A stretch of 64,000 bases of DNA from the NCBI RefSeq assembly GCF_000218875.1, contig NC_015709.1, positions 310,001-374,000 on the forward strand, read 5' to 3'. This DNA comes from Zymomonas mobilis subsp. pomaceae ATCC 29192 (GTDB lineage Bacteria; Pseudomonadota; Alphaproteobacteria; Sphingomonadales; Sphingomonadaceae). Below the pieces are notes generated by a model that saw only the letters and a program-made list of their open reading frames with translations, was not told the origin of the DNA and searched no databases. The position numbers and the translations under genes are program-made. This document shows, piece by piece, positions 46,787-56,044 of the stretch (its first letter is position 1; every line of letters begins with the position of its first letter).

Positions 46787-47281
46787 CTAAAATGATCCAT
46801 GTGCCGCGATCAGCTTTTGCCGTTCAATAGTCATTTGTGGGGCTGACTTTTTGGGCAGTGATCGGGCGGCTTTCACTTCGGCTGGCGTAAATGGTTTTAT
46901 TTGCGGCATATTCTGCAAAGATAAAATGTAATTAAGAGCCCCTGAAATATCTTCATCTTTAAGATGACCCAAAGGCGTCATAACCCCTAAAAAAGGCATC
47001 CCGTCCACTACAATACGGCCTGCCATACCATTGAAGACAACCGAAAGCATATAGCGACGGCCTTCGTCAAAAGAGGCGATTTTACCGATCCGGTTGCTTA
47101 ATTTTGGAGCCAAGTTAGTTGACCCCTCCCCCTTGGTTTGGTGACAGGTCGAACAATTGGTCATATAAGGCACGATACCTGGTGGGGCAGCTAGGACGCC
47201 CTCCAGAAACAGAGGCATAAGTGCTAAAATTGTCCCGAAAAACAGTTTTGAAAGCACTGTATTTCGGGTAAAATTTATCAT
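46787..47281 (-). CDS. Periplasmic c-type cytochrome, class I
   Basis: A 164-aa secreted monoheme cytochrome. Signal peptide 1-~32 (LFFGTILALMPLFLEGVLA). The heme motif CSTCH is at C43, C46, H47, and a distal methionine candidate lies in VDGMPFLGVMTP. The shape resembles the small cytochromes that accompany dehydrogenases or oxidases. ATG 47281 with GAGAGGG upstream is preferred over the in-frame GTG at 47284. It is close to, but not in, the bc1 operon, with mtgA between; it could receive electrons from bc1. Confidence 0.87.
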   Translation of the reverse strand: MINFTRNTVLSKLFFGTILALMPLFLEGVLAAPPGIVPYMTNCSTCHQTKGEGSTNLAPKLSNRIGKIASFDEGRRYMLSVVFNGMAGRIVVDGMPFLGVMTPLGHLKDEDISGALNYILSLQNMPQIKPFTPAEVKAARSLPKKSAPQMTIERQKLIAAHGSF

Positions 47282-47423
47282 CACTATTTCCCTCTCTAAT
47301 AATTTTATAAAATCTGTAACTGTATGATCATAAATAACTATAAATCTTAAAAATTACCTTATAAACCCTGAAAGTAAGTATTCTGTTTTTAAATATAAAA
47401 TTTTTATAGAGCAGGATTATGCG

Positions 47424-48140
47424 ATGTTCCGGCTTCTCTATTTTATCGGACAGCTTGTTTTATCATTCGCTCTTTTAAGCACACTATGGGTGATGGTTTA
47501 TAGTTTTGTCAGGCCACCCGTTACCTTAACCATGATAAGCAATGCTGTGGCTGGTTATGGCATTAATCAAAAATGGCGTTCTTTGGAAGATATTGACTCT
47601 AAAATGGCAGATGCGGTTATCGCCGCCGAAGACAGTAACTTTTGCAACCATCATGGTTTCGATTTTACGGCTATTGAACAGGCGGCAAAACATAATGCTA
47701 GCGGCGGACATATCCGAGGCGGTTCAACCATTAGTCAACAAACCGCTAAAAATACCTTTCTTTGGCAGAATGGCGGCTACGTTCGTAAAGCCATTGAGGC
47801 ATGGTTTACTTTTTTAATAGAACATTTGTGGTCAAAGCACCGGATTATGGAAGTCTATCTTAATATAGCCGAAACCGGCATCGGTATTTATGGCGTAGAG
47901 GCGGCCTCACAGCATTATTTCCATCATGATGCCCGCCATTTATCGACTTTGGAAGCGGCAAGATTAGCGGCGGTCTTTCCTTTACCTAAAAAACGCACCG
48001 CTAATATGCCGAAAGGTTTTGTGCGCCGCTATGGCAATATCATTCAAAGCCGAATGGCAACCGTTGAAAAATCAGGGCTCAACCGCTGTCTTTTCAACAC
48101 TATAAAAGCTAAACATCTCGCCATATCTGATAGCAAATAA
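47424..48140 (+). CDS. mtgA: Monofunctional peptidoglycan glycosyltransferase MtgA
   Basis: Polymerises lipid II into glycan strands at the inner membrane. One N-terminal transmembrane helix (residues ~5-28) and a GT51 domain: AVIAAEDSNFCNHHGFDF with the catalytic glutamate, GGSTISQQTAKNTFLW, KHRIMEVYLNIAE with the second glutamate, and EAARLAAVFPLPKK. Length 238 aa is typical, without a transpeptidase domain. ATG 47424 with AGGA 7 nt upstream. Its 3' end overlaps the 3' end of the cytochrome c1 gene by 32 bp in opposite orientation. Confidence 0.94.
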   Translation: MFRLLYFIGQLVLSFALLSTLWVMVYSFVRPPVTLTMISNAVAGYGINQKWRSLEDIDSKMADAVIAAEDSNFCNHHGFDFTAIEQAAKHNASGGHIRGGSTISQQTAKNTFLWQNGGYVRKAIEAWFTFLIEHLWSKHRIMEVYLNIAETGIGIYGVEAASQHYFHHDARHLSTLEAARLAAVFPLPKKRTANMPKGFVRRYGNIIQSRMATVEKSGLNRCLFNTIKAKHLAISDSK

Positions 48141-48948
48141 TGACAGCCAGCCCTGTTGCTATTAAGAGAAAGACTATAACGCCAAAGCCAATATGGTGGC
48201 GTTTTTCCAGTTCCGGTTCCGAAGACCACTGCAAAAAGGCGGTGACATCTTTGGCCATTTGATCCACCGTCGCCTTCGTTCCGTCTTCATAGATAACTTG
48301 ATTATCTATCAAAAGAGGCATTGGCATCGCGATATGAAGGCCTTTAATATAAGGATTATAGAAATTGCCTTCTGGTGTTTTAAATTGTGGATAGCGTTGT
48401 TCTATTTCTTTCGGTTCAGTTTCATAACCGGTTAAAATAGAATAGATATGCTTGGTACCGCCTTTACGGGCTTTTACCATCAAAGATAAATCAGGTGCTG
48501 TCGTGATACCGCTAGTTCCAAGAGGATTGTAATAAGGCCCTGTTATCCGGTCGTTCATTTCCGGCTGGCGCATAAGCGCTTCTCCGGTATTATGATCGAC
48601 ATCTGGAATACGGTTGATCCATTCTTGCATCAACGCTTCGATCTGGGATTTATTGTAGCCTATTTCCGACAGATCCTGAAAATGAACCTGATTTAAGCTA
48701 TGACAAGAGGCGCAAATCCCTTGAAAAACGGTAAATCCACGTCTTAATTGCGATTTGTCAAAATGACCCATTAAACCATCACTGGGTAAAGACAATGATT
48801 TTAACGGTTTCTGATAGTGTCTTGTTGGATCATCGACCTGTTTTAAACGGGGTTGTCCTATCCCCATCAATAAAGTGAGAACAAGCCCTAACCCCACAAG
48901 AATAGCCAATAGGCGAAGGCAGCCGATGCGGCGAAGAATAGTAAGCAT
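48109..48948 (-). CDS. petC: Ubiquinol-cytochrome c reductase, cytochrome c1 subunit
   Basis: Heme c subunit of complex III, anchored in the inner membrane and exposed to the periplasm. N-terminal hydrophobic segment (~12-30), heme motif CASCH at C79, C82, H83, axial methionine in LHIAMPMPL, and a C-terminal anchor (VIVFLLIATGLAVIICYQI). ATG 48948 is 9 nt after GGGGAGG; GTG 48957 is possible but too close to that box. Length 279 aa. Last gene of the Rieske-cytochrome b-c1 operon. Confidence 0.93.
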   Translation of the reverse strand: MLTILRRIGCLRLLAILVGLGLVLTLLMGIGQPRLKQVDDPTRHYQKPLKSLSLPSDGLMGHFDKSQLRRGFTVFQGICASCHSLNQVHFQDLSEIGYNKSQIEALMQEWINRIPDVDHNTGEALMRQPEMNDRITGPYYNPLGTSGITTAPDLSLMVKARKGGTKHIYSILTGYETEPKEIEQRYPQFKTPEGNFYNPYIKGLHIAMPMPLLIDNQVIYEDGTKATVDQMAKDVTAFLQWSSEPELEKRHHIGFGVIVFLLIATGLAVIICYQIWRDV

Positions 48949-48949
48949 A

Positions 48950-50242
48950 TCAGGCACCCTCCCCTTTTTTAGGTGGTTGATTTAAGGGCACTGTTGTCTT
49001 GGGATAGCCTGCTTCTTCTAAGGATTTTGGAACGGGTAAAGTTTTTTCAAAGACTGGGAGAACAGGTAAAATCACAAAAAAGAAAGCAAAATAGTAAAGC
49101 GACGCGAACTGACCTAACCTTATCCATGGCTCTTCGGCAGGTTGTCTTCCACAAAAACCCAAAATTGCCATATCCAACAGAAAAAACAGGAAAAACAAAC
49201 GGAATAACGGACGATAACGCCCTGATCGTACTGGGGCGTTATCAAGCCAGGGTAAGAGGAACCAGCAAAAGACAGATAATCCCATACCGATTACGCCCCA
49301 CATTTTGGCAGGGACCCATAAAAAATCTACCGTAAAAGAGCGTAGAATTGCGTAAAAAGGCCAAAAATACCATTCTGGTTTAATATGGGGCGGCGTGACA
49401 AGATTGTTGGCCGGAACATAATTATCTGGATCAGAAACAATATTAGGACAAAAAAACAGTAAAGAACAGAATATCAGAAGAAACACGCCCACTGCCACGG
49501 CATCTTTGGCAATGTAATAAGGATGCATGGGAACGACATCTTCTGCTTTTGTCACTTCGATACCTGTGGGGTTACCTGAGCCCTTCCGGTGTAACGCCCA
49601 GATATGAAGCCCAACGACTCCAAGAATGACAAAGGGAAGCGTGAAATGCAGTACAAAAAAGCGGTTAACGGTGGCTGTATTCGGCGTAAACCCACCCAAT
49701 ACCCAAATACGGATATGCTCCCCAAAAAAAGGAACAACAGAAAACAGACCTGTGATGACTTGAGAAGCCCAATAGCTCATTTGTCCCCAAGCTAAGGTAT
49801 ATCCTAAAAAGGCTGTTGCCATGGATAACATGAACAAAACAACGCCAATCAACCAAATCATTTCTCGTGGGGCTTTATAAGAACCATAATAGATCCCGCG
49901 CAGCATATGGATGTAAAGCGCCGCAAAAAACAGACTGGCCCCTACCATATGCCCATAGCGGATAAGCCAACCTAGATTGACATAACGCATAATCGCTTCG
50001 ATTGAATTGAAAGCCTCACTGCTGCTGGCAATGTAATGCATAGCCAAGGCCAGACCTGTGACGATCTGAAGGGTAAGCGCGATACCGGCAAGGGCACCAA
50101 AATTCCACAACCAGCTTAAATTACGGGGCACAAGATACCCGCCGCCCATAACGTCATGGAACAAACGGATAAGGGGTAAGCGATCATCAAGCCATTTCGT
50201 AAAACGGTATTTAGGCTGATATTTATGCGGAGGTATCGTCAT
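48950..50242 (-). CDS. petB: Ubiquinol-cytochrome c reductase, cytochrome b subunit
   Basis: Membrane core of complex III with two b hemes and the quinone sites. About eight transmembrane helices, 430 aa from ATG 50242. Heme ligand histidines are in LAMHYIAS and the GHMVGASLFFAALYIHMLRG helix, paired with those in FVLHFTLPFVILGVVGLHIWALH; the Qo-site PEWY occurs in IKPEWYFWPFYAILRS. The in-frame TTG at 50257 overlaps the Rieske stop. Stop lies 2 bp before the c1 ATG, so the three genes are tightly coupled. Confidence 0.95.
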   Translation of the reverse strand: MTIPPHKYQPKYRFTKWLDDRLPLIRLFHDVMGGGYLVPRNLSWLWNFGALAGIALTLQIVTGLALAMHYIASSSEAFNSIEAIMRYVNLGWLIRYGHMVGASLFFAALYIHMLRGIYYGSYKAPREMIWLIGVVLFMLSMATAFLGYTLAWGQMSYWASQVITGLFSVVPFFGEHIRIWVLGGFTPNTATVNRFFVLHFTLPFVILGVVGLHIWALHRKGSGNPTGIEVTKAEDVVPMHPYYIAKDAVAVGVFLLIFCSLLFFCPNIVSDPDNYVPANNLVTPPHIKPEWYFWPFYAILRSFTVDFLWVPAKMWGVIGMGLSVFCWFLLPWLDNAPVRSGRYRPLFRLFFLFFLLDMAILGFCGRQPAEEPWIRLGQFASLYYFAFFFVILPVLPVFEKTLPVPKSLEEAGYPKTTVPLNQPPKKGEGA

Positions 50243-50253
50243 AATAGAGAAGC

Positions 50254-50811
50254 TCAACCAATTGAAATGACAGAATTGCTGATAAACGCATAAGGCGGAA
50301 CAACAAGATTTGTCGGTGCTGGCCCCCGTCTGATCCGACCGGCAGTATCAAATGCAGAACCATGACAGGGGCAAAAATAGCCTCCATATTCGCCACGAGG
50401 TTCACCAACATTACCCCCCAAAGGGATGCAACCGAGATGCGTGCAAAGTGCCATCGTAACAAGCCAATTTGACTTTCCTGGCTTGGTACGTTGAGAGAGC
50501 GTCTCTGGATCGCGCAAATCTGAAAGAGACACCGCGTTGGCTTCTGTAATTTCTTGTTTTGTCAGATGCCGGATAAAAACGGGCTGACCACGCCAGACAA
50601 CTTTCAATGTCTGTCCTGGCTGGACAGCCGTAATATCTACTTCCGTTTTAGCCTGTGCCACAATATCTTTAGAAGGGTTCATCTGAGCAATTAAAGGTAC
50701 AGCCGCACCACAAATCCCAACCCCCGTTACGCCACAAGCGGCAATATTCAAAAAATCTCGACGGCGTATGGGATGCATATCCTTTGACAAGCCATCTTGA
50801 GAAGACGACAT
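50254..50811 (-). CDS. petA: Ubiquinol-cytochrome c reductase, Rieske iron-sulfur subunit
   Basis: 2Fe-2S subunit of complex III, 185 aa. A twin-arginine signal-anchor HPIRRRDFLNIAACG (R16-R18 region) precedes the transmembrane segment. Cluster ligands: C123 and H125 in CTHLGC, C147 and H150 in CPCHG; C128 and C149 form the stabilising disulfide. The complex should pass electrons from ubiquinol to a c-type cytochrome; Zymomonas respiration is known to be poorly coupled, and no terminal oxidase gene is in this window. First gene of the operon. Confidence 0.95.
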   Translation of the reverse strand: MSSSQDGLSKDMHPIRRRDFLNIAACGVTGVGICGAAVPLIAQMNPSKDIVAQAKTEVDITAVQPGQTLKVVWRGQPVFIRHLTKQEITEANAVSLSDLRDPETLSQRTKPGKSNWLVTMALCTHLGCIPLGGNVGEPRGEYGGYFCPCHGSAFDTAGRIRRGPAPTNLVVPPYAFISNSVISIG

Positions 50812-50977
50812 AGATTTCCCCTTCCTTGCCCCTGGTTATTGCTGTCTTTAGATGACCCTCGAGCAGAAAAGCAACTTTTCTGAGCCATTTATGATGTAGG
50901 ATTGAGATAGAGATGAAAATTATTAATATTCTTAATAAACTTTTTCACCATAACTTTCCAACTATTATTATAATCCA

Positions 50978-51439
50978 ATGATGAGAATAGCATTATATCA
51001 ACCGGATATTGCCGGTAATGTCGGAACTATTCTTAGAACTGCGGCCTGTTTCGGGGTGGGTGTCGATATTATCGAACCCTGCGGTTTTGCTTTTTCCGAT
51101 CGTGCCTTAAAACGCGCCGGTATGGACTATGCCCAAATGGCACCCCCTATTAGGCATGATGATTGGCACGCCTTTTTACAGGCAAGACAAGAGCGGTTAG
51201 TGTTACTGACAACCTCGGGCGATATTAGCCTTCCTGAGATGGATTTTCAAAAAGAGGATATTTTATTGTTTGGATCAGAATCGGCGGGTGCGCCTGACTT
51301 TGTGCATCAGGCTGCCGCCCGACAGGTCAGGATTCCGCTTCTTTCTCAATTCCGATCTTTGAATATTGCCGTTTCAGCGGGGATCGCACTTGCCGAAGCG
51401 CTGCGCCAAACTAAAGGTTTTGTTCATGAAGTTAGATGA
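50978..51439 (+). CDS. trmL: tRNA (cytidine/uridine-2'-O-)-methyltransferase TrmL-like (SPOUT)
   Basis: Methylates the wobble ribose (position 34) of certain tRNA-Leu isoacceptors. The 153-aa SPOUT fold shows YQPDIAGNVGTILRTAACFGV, LFGSESAGAPDFVHQ and IPLLSQFRSLNIAVSAGIALAEALRQ, the knotted SAM-binding blocks; the last motif is R/Q-SLN of TrmL. ATG at 50978. It overlaps hemF by 14 bp. Confidence 0.9.
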   Translation: MMRIALYQPDIAGNVGTILRTAACFGVGVDIIEPCGFAFSDRALKRAGMDYAQMAPPIRHDDWHAFLQARQERLVLLTTSGDISLPEMDFQKEDILLFGSESAGAPDFVHQAAARQVRIPLLSQFRSLNIAVSAGIALAEALRQTKGFVHEVR

Positions 51440-52268
51440 GCAACAACAATCCGTCTGTCATTGGTTCCAAAATTTGAGAGATAGGATTTGTTCACGTTTT
51501 GAGGCCATAGAACAAGAAGCCGGAAGCGATGCCTGTTTTACATTCGTTCCATGGCAGCGACAATCTGAAGAAATAGAAGAAGATGGCGGTGGTGGTGTTC
51601 GTAGCCTGATGAATGGACGGGTTTTTGAAAAGGTAGGCGTCAATATTTCTACCGTTCGGGGCTGTTTTTCAGCTGATTTTGCACGAAAAATTCCCGGGAC
51701 AGAACGGAATCCTCATTTTTTTGCAACGGGTATAAGCTTGGTCGCGCATATGGCGAATCCCCATGTGCCGAATATTCATATGAATTGTCGTTTTCTAAGA
51801 ACCTCAAAAAGCTGGTTTGGTGGTGGTATCGACCTCAACCCTTCTACCCCTTATGAACAAGATACTTCCGATTTTCATCATCATCTAAAAGAGATGTGCA
51901 ATCGGCATAATCCTGACTATTATCCCCGTTTTAGCCAATGGGCAGAAGAATATTTTGACATTCCCCATCGCCATATAAAACGGGGTGTTGGGGGTATCTT
52001 TTATGACTATTTGGACAAAGATTTTGAATCGGACTTTGCTTTTACGCGCGACGTTGGAGAAGCTTTTTTAGATATTTTTCCTAAATTAGTCGCAAGAAGA
52101 CAGGATATTTTACCTAATCAAGAAGATTTTAAGCGATTAAATATATATCGAGGCCGTTATGCTGAATTTAATCTGCTCTATGATCGAGGGACTATCTTTG
52201 GTCTGAAAACAGGTGGAAATATCGAGGCTATTCTTATGAGCCTGCCGCCACAAGCCGTTTGGAAATAG
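51426..52268 (+). CDS. hemF: Oxygen-dependent coproporphyrinogen III oxidase
   Basis: Converts coproporphyrinogen III to protoporphyrinogen IX with O2 in heme synthesis. Family blocks: EEDGGGGVRSLMNGRVFEKVGVN, NIHMNCRFLRT, WFGGGIDLNPSTPYEQD, HRHIKRGVGGIFYDYLD and RGRYAEFNLLYDRGTIFGLKTGGNIEAILMSLPP in pieces. Length 280 aa, slightly shorter than E. coli HemF (299). ATG 51426 overlaps the trmL end; the frame is open upstream to 51366 but unlike HemF. It supplies heme to the neighbouring bc1 complex and cytochrome c, though operon linkage is to trmL only. Confidence 0.95.
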   Translation: MKLDEQQQSVCHWFQNLRDRICSRFEAIEQEAGSDACFTFVPWQRQSEEIEEDGGGGVRSLMNGRVFEKVGVNISTVRGCFSADFARKIPGTERNPHFFATGISLVAHMANPHVPNIHMNCRFLRTSKSWFGGGIDLNPSTPYEQDTSDFHHHLKEMCNRHNPDYYPRFSQWAEEYFDIPHRHIKRGVGGIFYDYLDKDFESDFAFTRDVGEAFLDIFPKLVARRQDILPNQEDFKRLNIYRGRYAEFNLLYDRGTIFGLKTGGNIEAILMSLPPQAVWK

Positions 52269-52278
52269 AGGATAGGCT

Positions 52279-52881
52279 ATGGCTTTCTTCCCCTTAAAAA
52301 AAGGACAACTCGCTTCTTTAGTAACCGCTTTAGAAATGGTAAAACAACCCGACGGTGCCCTTTCTTCTTTAAGATCGATCCCTGAAAAAAATCTTTCTTT
52401 AAGCCGTTGGATAAGACCAAGCGTTGAAGCATATAAAGAAATTTTCCAGAAAATTGGTAGCCCATGGTTATGGTTTTCTCGGCTGGAATTAGAAGAACAC
52501 GCTTTACTAGCGCTTATTCACCATCCAAAAATTGAAATTTACCGTGTGTTCAATGCTGAAAAGACCGAAACTATTGGGATATCCGAGTTAGATTTTCGCG
52601 AAAAAGGTCAATGTGAAATTACCTTTTTTGGCCTTTCACCGGATTATATCGGTCAGGGGATAGGAAATCAGTTAATGGGTATGACATTAGAAAAAGCGTG
52701 GCAGCCTGGTATCCGCCGCATCTGGCTCCATAGCTGTAGTTTTGATCATCCTTCCGCTTTATCTTTTTACCAACGCCATGGTTTTAAACCCTTTCAACGG
52801 ATGATAGAGATTCATTCTGATCCGCGTATAACAGGCCTTTTACCAAAAGAGGCCGCTCCTCATATTCCTGTTATCCTTTAA
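52279..52881 (+). CDS. GNAT-family N-acetyltransferase
   Basis: A 200-aa protein with a C-terminal GNAT domain (~70-185): GISELDFREKGQCEITFFGL, then the acetyl-CoA loop DYIGQGIGNQLMGMTLEKAW (Q/R-x-x-G-x-G/A type), and SALSFYQRHGFKPFQR near the end. Substrate unknown. ATG at 52279 with GAGGATAGG upstream, 10 bp after hemF, so probably co-transcribed with trmL-hemF. Confidence 0.85.
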   Translation: MAFFPLKKGQLASLVTALEMVKQPDGALSSLRSIPEKNLSLSRWIRPSVEAYKEIFQKIGSPWLWFSRLELEEHALLALIHHPKIEIYRVFNAEKTETIGISELDFREKGQCEITFFGLSPDYIGQGIGNQLMGMTLEKAWQPGIRRIWLHSCSFDHPSALSFYQRHGFKPFQRMIEIHSDPRITGLLPKEAAPHIPVIL

Positions 52882-52935
52882 AGATTACAGCAAAAAAGCA
52901 GCAGCCTCTTCTAATTCAAATTAAGGAATAGTATT

Positions 52936-54204
52936 TTAAGCAGCGCCTGAACTGGCCTCTTTATCTTTTTTAGCGAAAACACGAAGCGGCTCTTTGCGGC
53001 CTTCTGCTACATCCTTATCTACAATAATCTCTGACACATTCTCTAAAGAAGGTAGCTCGAACATTGTATCCAGCAAAATACCTTCTAAAATAGAACGGAG
53101 ACCGCGTGCCCCTGTTTTACGTTCAATACCTTTACGGGCAATAGCCACCAAGGCATCTTCGGTAAATTCAAGCTTGGCATCTTCTAGCTCGAAAAGCTTC
53201 TGATATTGTTTTACCAAGGCATTCCGAGGTTCAGTGAGGATGCGCACCAAGGCGGCCTCATCAAGATCTTCCAGCGTTGCAAGAACAGGTAAACGACCTA
53301 CAAATTCTGGAATAAGCCCGAATTTCAACAGATCTTCCGGTTCACATTCCTGTAAAATCTTTCCAGTGCGCCGTTCATCGGGGCTGGCGACATGGGCACC
53401 AAAACCGATTGATTTGCCTTCCAGACGATCAGCAATAATTCGATCTAAGCCGGCAAAAGCGCCCCCACAGATAAACAGAATATTGGTCGTATCGACCTGT
53501 AAAAATTCCTGTTGAGGATGCTTGCGTCCTCCCTGAGGCGGAACCGATGCGGTAGTCCCTTCCATTAATTTCAGTAAGGCTTGCTGAACCCCTTCACCGG
53601 AAACATCCCGTGTGATAGAAGGATTATCTGATTTTCGGGTAATCTTATCGATTTCATCGATATAAACAATACCGCGCTGTGCCCGTTCTACGTTATAATC
53701 ACTTGCCTGTAATAATTTCAGGATGATATTTTCAACGTCTTCCCCGACGTAACCAGCTTCGGTCAAAGTCGTGGCATCAGCCATGGTGAAAGGTACGTCA
53801 AAAGTCCGTGCCAACGTTTCAGCCAGCAAAGTTTTACCGCAACCCGTAGGACCAATCAGCAGAATATTGGATTTAGCGAGTTCAACATCGGCATCTTTTC
53901 CGCCATGATTTAATCGCTTATAATGGTTATGTACCGCAACAGAAAGCACCCGCTTGGCTTTATTCTGTCCGATAACATACTGATCCAAAATCGTACAGAT
54001 TTCCTGTGGCGTTGGCACACTGCCATCGCTTTTATGCAAAGCGCCTCTGGTTTCCTCGCGAATGATGTCATTACATAATTCGACACATTCATCGCAGATA
54101 AACACTGTCGGCCCGGCGATAAGCTTACGGACTTCGTGCTGCGATTTGCCGCAGAAAGAACAGTAAAGCGTGCTTTTGGAATCGCTGCCGCTCAGTTTGG
54201 TCAT
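52936..54204 (-). CDS. clpX: ATP-dependent Clp protease ATPase subunit ClpX
   Basis: AAA+ unfoldase feeding substrates to ClpP. N-terminal zinc domain with C15, C18, C37 and C40; Walker A GPTGCGKT; pore loop GYVGED; Walker [12 protein letters not shown] loop GGRKHPQQ; and the ClpP-docking IGF in GKSIGFGA. Length 422 aa is standard. ATG at 54204. Lies 146 bp downstream of clpP on the same strand, with a strong hairpin in the gap. Confidence 0.97.
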   Translation of the reverse strand: MTKLSGSDSKSTLYCSFCGKSQHEVRKLIAGPTVFICDECVELCNDIIREETRGALHKSDGSVPTPQEICTILDQYVIGQNKAKRVLSVAVHNHYKRLNHGGKDADVELAKSNILLIGPTGCGKTLLAETLARTFDVPFTMADATTLTEAGYVGEDVENIILKLLQASDYNVERAQRGIVYIDEIDKITRKSDNPSITRDVSGEGVQQALLKLMEGTTASVPPQGGRKHPQQEFLQVDTTNILFICGGAFAGLDRIIADRLEGKSIGFGAHVASPDERRTGKILQECEPEDLLKFGLIPEFVGRLPVLATLEDLDEAALVRILTEPRNALVKQYQKLFELEDAKLEFTEDALVAIARKGIERKTGARGLRSILEGILLDTMFELPSLENVSEIIVDKDVAEGRKEPLRVFAKKDKEASSGAA

Positions 54205-54270
54205 AACATCATCCTTGGCGGCTCTTTAGCCGCTTTCATCCATTCCAAGACCATTTTAGCGCCTGTTTTC

Positions 54271-54311
54271 CCTTTGCCGCAATCCGAAAAACGGAAAAAT
54301 TGCAGCAAAGG
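54271..54311. repeat. Strong inverted repeat in the clpP-clpX gap
   Basis: CCTTTGC (54271-54277) pairs with GCAAAGG (54305-54311), and GCAAT (54279-54283) with ATTGC (54299-54303), one mismatch between, with an inner CCG/CGG. On the clp strand no U-run follows, so it is more likely a processing/stability element, attenuator or operator than a plain terminator. Confidence 0.55.
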
Positions 54312-54350
54312 TTCAAAAGAGCGGTATAAAAAGATTGAGTTAGGTTAGAA

Positions 54351-54986
54351 TCACTTATCTTTTTCTTCAGAAGCGGCTGGACGCTTGTCAAAGACCTTGT
54401 CGATTAAACCAAAGGCCTGTGCTTCATCGGCTTCAAGAAATTTATCGCGATCCATAGCCTTTTCGATCTCTTCGATAGGCTGGTTGGTATATTTCGAATA
54501 AAGCGAATTCAAACGGTGGCGCATGCGTAAAATTTCACGAGCCTGAATTTCAATATCCGCAGCCATACCTTGCGCACCGCCTGATGGCTGATGAATCATA
54601 ATGCGGCTGTTAGTCGTTGCAATGCGCATTCCGGGTTCACCGGCCGCCAGCAGGAAGCTACCCATAGAGGCAGCCTGACCAATACAAAGCGTTCCGACTT
54701 TTGGACGGATATATTGCATTGTATCGTGGATAGCGAGACCCGCTGTCACTACACCACCCGGTGAATTAATATAAAGATAAATATCTTTCTTTGGATTTTC
54801 AGCTTCCAAAAATAAAAGCTGAGCGCAAATCACAGAAGCCATATGGTCTTCGACCTGACCTGTTACGAAAATAATGCGTTCGCGTAACAGACGGGAATAA
54901 ATATCAAAGCTACGTTCGCCACGGTTTGATTGTTCGACAACCATAGGCACCAAAGCATTAAAAATATCAGCGTGATCATGGCTCAT
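54351..54986 (-). CDS. clpP: ATP-dependent Clp protease proteolytic subunit ClpP
   Basis: Tetradecameric serine protease of the ClpXP/ClpAP machines. Catalytic serine S107 in [11 protein letters not shown] and histidine H132 in [12 protein letters not shown], with the aspartate in the [11 protein letters not shown] region. Length 211 aa is standard for proteobacterial ClpP. ATG at 54986. Order tig - (GT2) - clpP - clpX follows the usual proteobacterial order with one extra gene inserted. Confidence 0.97.
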   Translation of the reverse strand: MSHDHADIFNALVPMVVEQSNRGERSFDIYSRLLRERIIFVTGQVEDHMASVICAQLLFLEAENPKKDIYLYINSPGGVVTAGLAIHDTMQYIRPKVGTLCIGQAASMGSFLLAAGEPGMRIATTNSRIMIHQPSGGAQGMAADIEIQAREILRMRHRLNSLYSKYTNQPIEEIEKAMDRDKFLEADEAQAFGLIDKVFDKRPAASEEKDK

Positions 54987-55075
54987 GGAAAAACAGAGTC
55001 CTTAACAGTTGGCGAAAATTATAGATTGTCGCTATTGCTTATTTATTCAAGCCCCAAAGATTGCTCATTTCTCAT

Positions 55076-56026
55076 TCAAAAAATCTCATGAGGACTTGGT
55101 TGTGTAAGATAAGCTAATCTCAAGGCCTCTCGTCGTCCATAAACGACCGTATCCAAAATAAGGCCACAGGCAAAAGAAAGGCTGGAAAGAATAACAAGGC
55201 CCGTTGAAAGAACGGCGGTTGGAAGACGCGGAACCAAGCCTGTATAACAATAGGTAATCATCAACGGAACCGCAAGGGCTATACCGGCTATAGCCAATAA
55301 TAACCCTATGCTGCTAAAAAAGAGCATCGGCCGCTTAAGCCTGAATAAAGAAAAAATAGTTAAAAGAATAAGCCAGCCATCACGATAGGTTGATAATTTC
55401 GAAAAAGAACCCTCTGGTCTTTCACTATAGCGTGTATCCACTTCAGCGACTGGCATCTGAAGTTCTAAAGCATGGACGCTTATTTCAGTCTCGATTTCAA
55501 ATCCGGTGCTTAATAACGGAAAACTTTTAATAAAGCGTCTTGAAAAAACCCGATAACCAGACAGAATGTCGGTAAAACTATGACCAAATAACCAAGCAAG
55601 GATAAAATTAAGAATTCTGTTTCCTAATTTATGCCCCAGGCGATAGGCTTGGTCGGAAACTGATTGACGGATGCCTACTACCATATCCAGCCCTTCATCA
55701 CAAAGCATCGTGACCATTTTGGGCGCCGCATCGGCATCATAGGTGGCATCCCCATCGGCTAAAATATAGACATCGGCATCAATATCCGCAAACATCCGTC
55801 TAACGACATGCCCCTTCCCTTGCAGCCGTTCCGAACGAACAATAGCCTTATTCTCTTGGGCAACAGCAACGGTATTATCGCTACTATTATTGTCATAGAC
55901 ATAAATTGAAGCATCTGGGAGTGCATGACGAAAAGCTGCCACCGTTTTACCGATGGCAGCTTCTTCATTATGGCAGGGCAACAATACAGCTACTTTGTAA
56001 GGCGTTTTCTTTAAGCTGGGTTGCAC
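55076..56026 (-). CDS. Membrane glycosyltransferase family 2 (polyprenyl-phosphate sugar transferase-like)
   Basis: A 316-aa GT2 enzyme: N-terminal catalytic domain (KVAVLLPCHNEEAAIGKTV, IYVYDNNSSDNT, and the metal-binding VYILADGDATYDADA) and two C-terminal transmembrane helices (~235-262 and ~272-300). The layout resembles DPM1/ArnC-like enzymes that load a sugar onto a polyprenyl phosphate. Donor and acceptor are unknown. The start is GTG 56026, 18 bp after the tig stop; no in-frame ATG precedes the catalytic domain. Inserted between tig and clpP, where most relatives have them adjacent. Confidence 0.85.
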   Translation of the reverse strand: MQPSLKKTPYKVAVLLPCHNEEAAIGKTVAAFRHALPDASIYVYDNNSSDNTVAVAQENKAIVRSERLQGKGHVVRRMFADIDADVYILADGDATYDADAAPKMVTMLCDEGLDMVVGIRQSVSDQAYRLGHKLGNRILNFILAWLFGHSFTDILSGYRVFSRRFIKSFPLLSTGFEIETEISVHALELQMPVAEVDTRYSERPEGSFSKLSTYRDGWLILLTIFSLFRLKRPMLFFSSIGLLLAIAGIALAVPLMITYCYTGLVPRLPTAVLSTGLVILSSLSFACGLILDTVVYGRREALRLAYLTQPSPHEIF

Positions 56027-56044
56027 CTTGTCTTAAGCCTTTGA

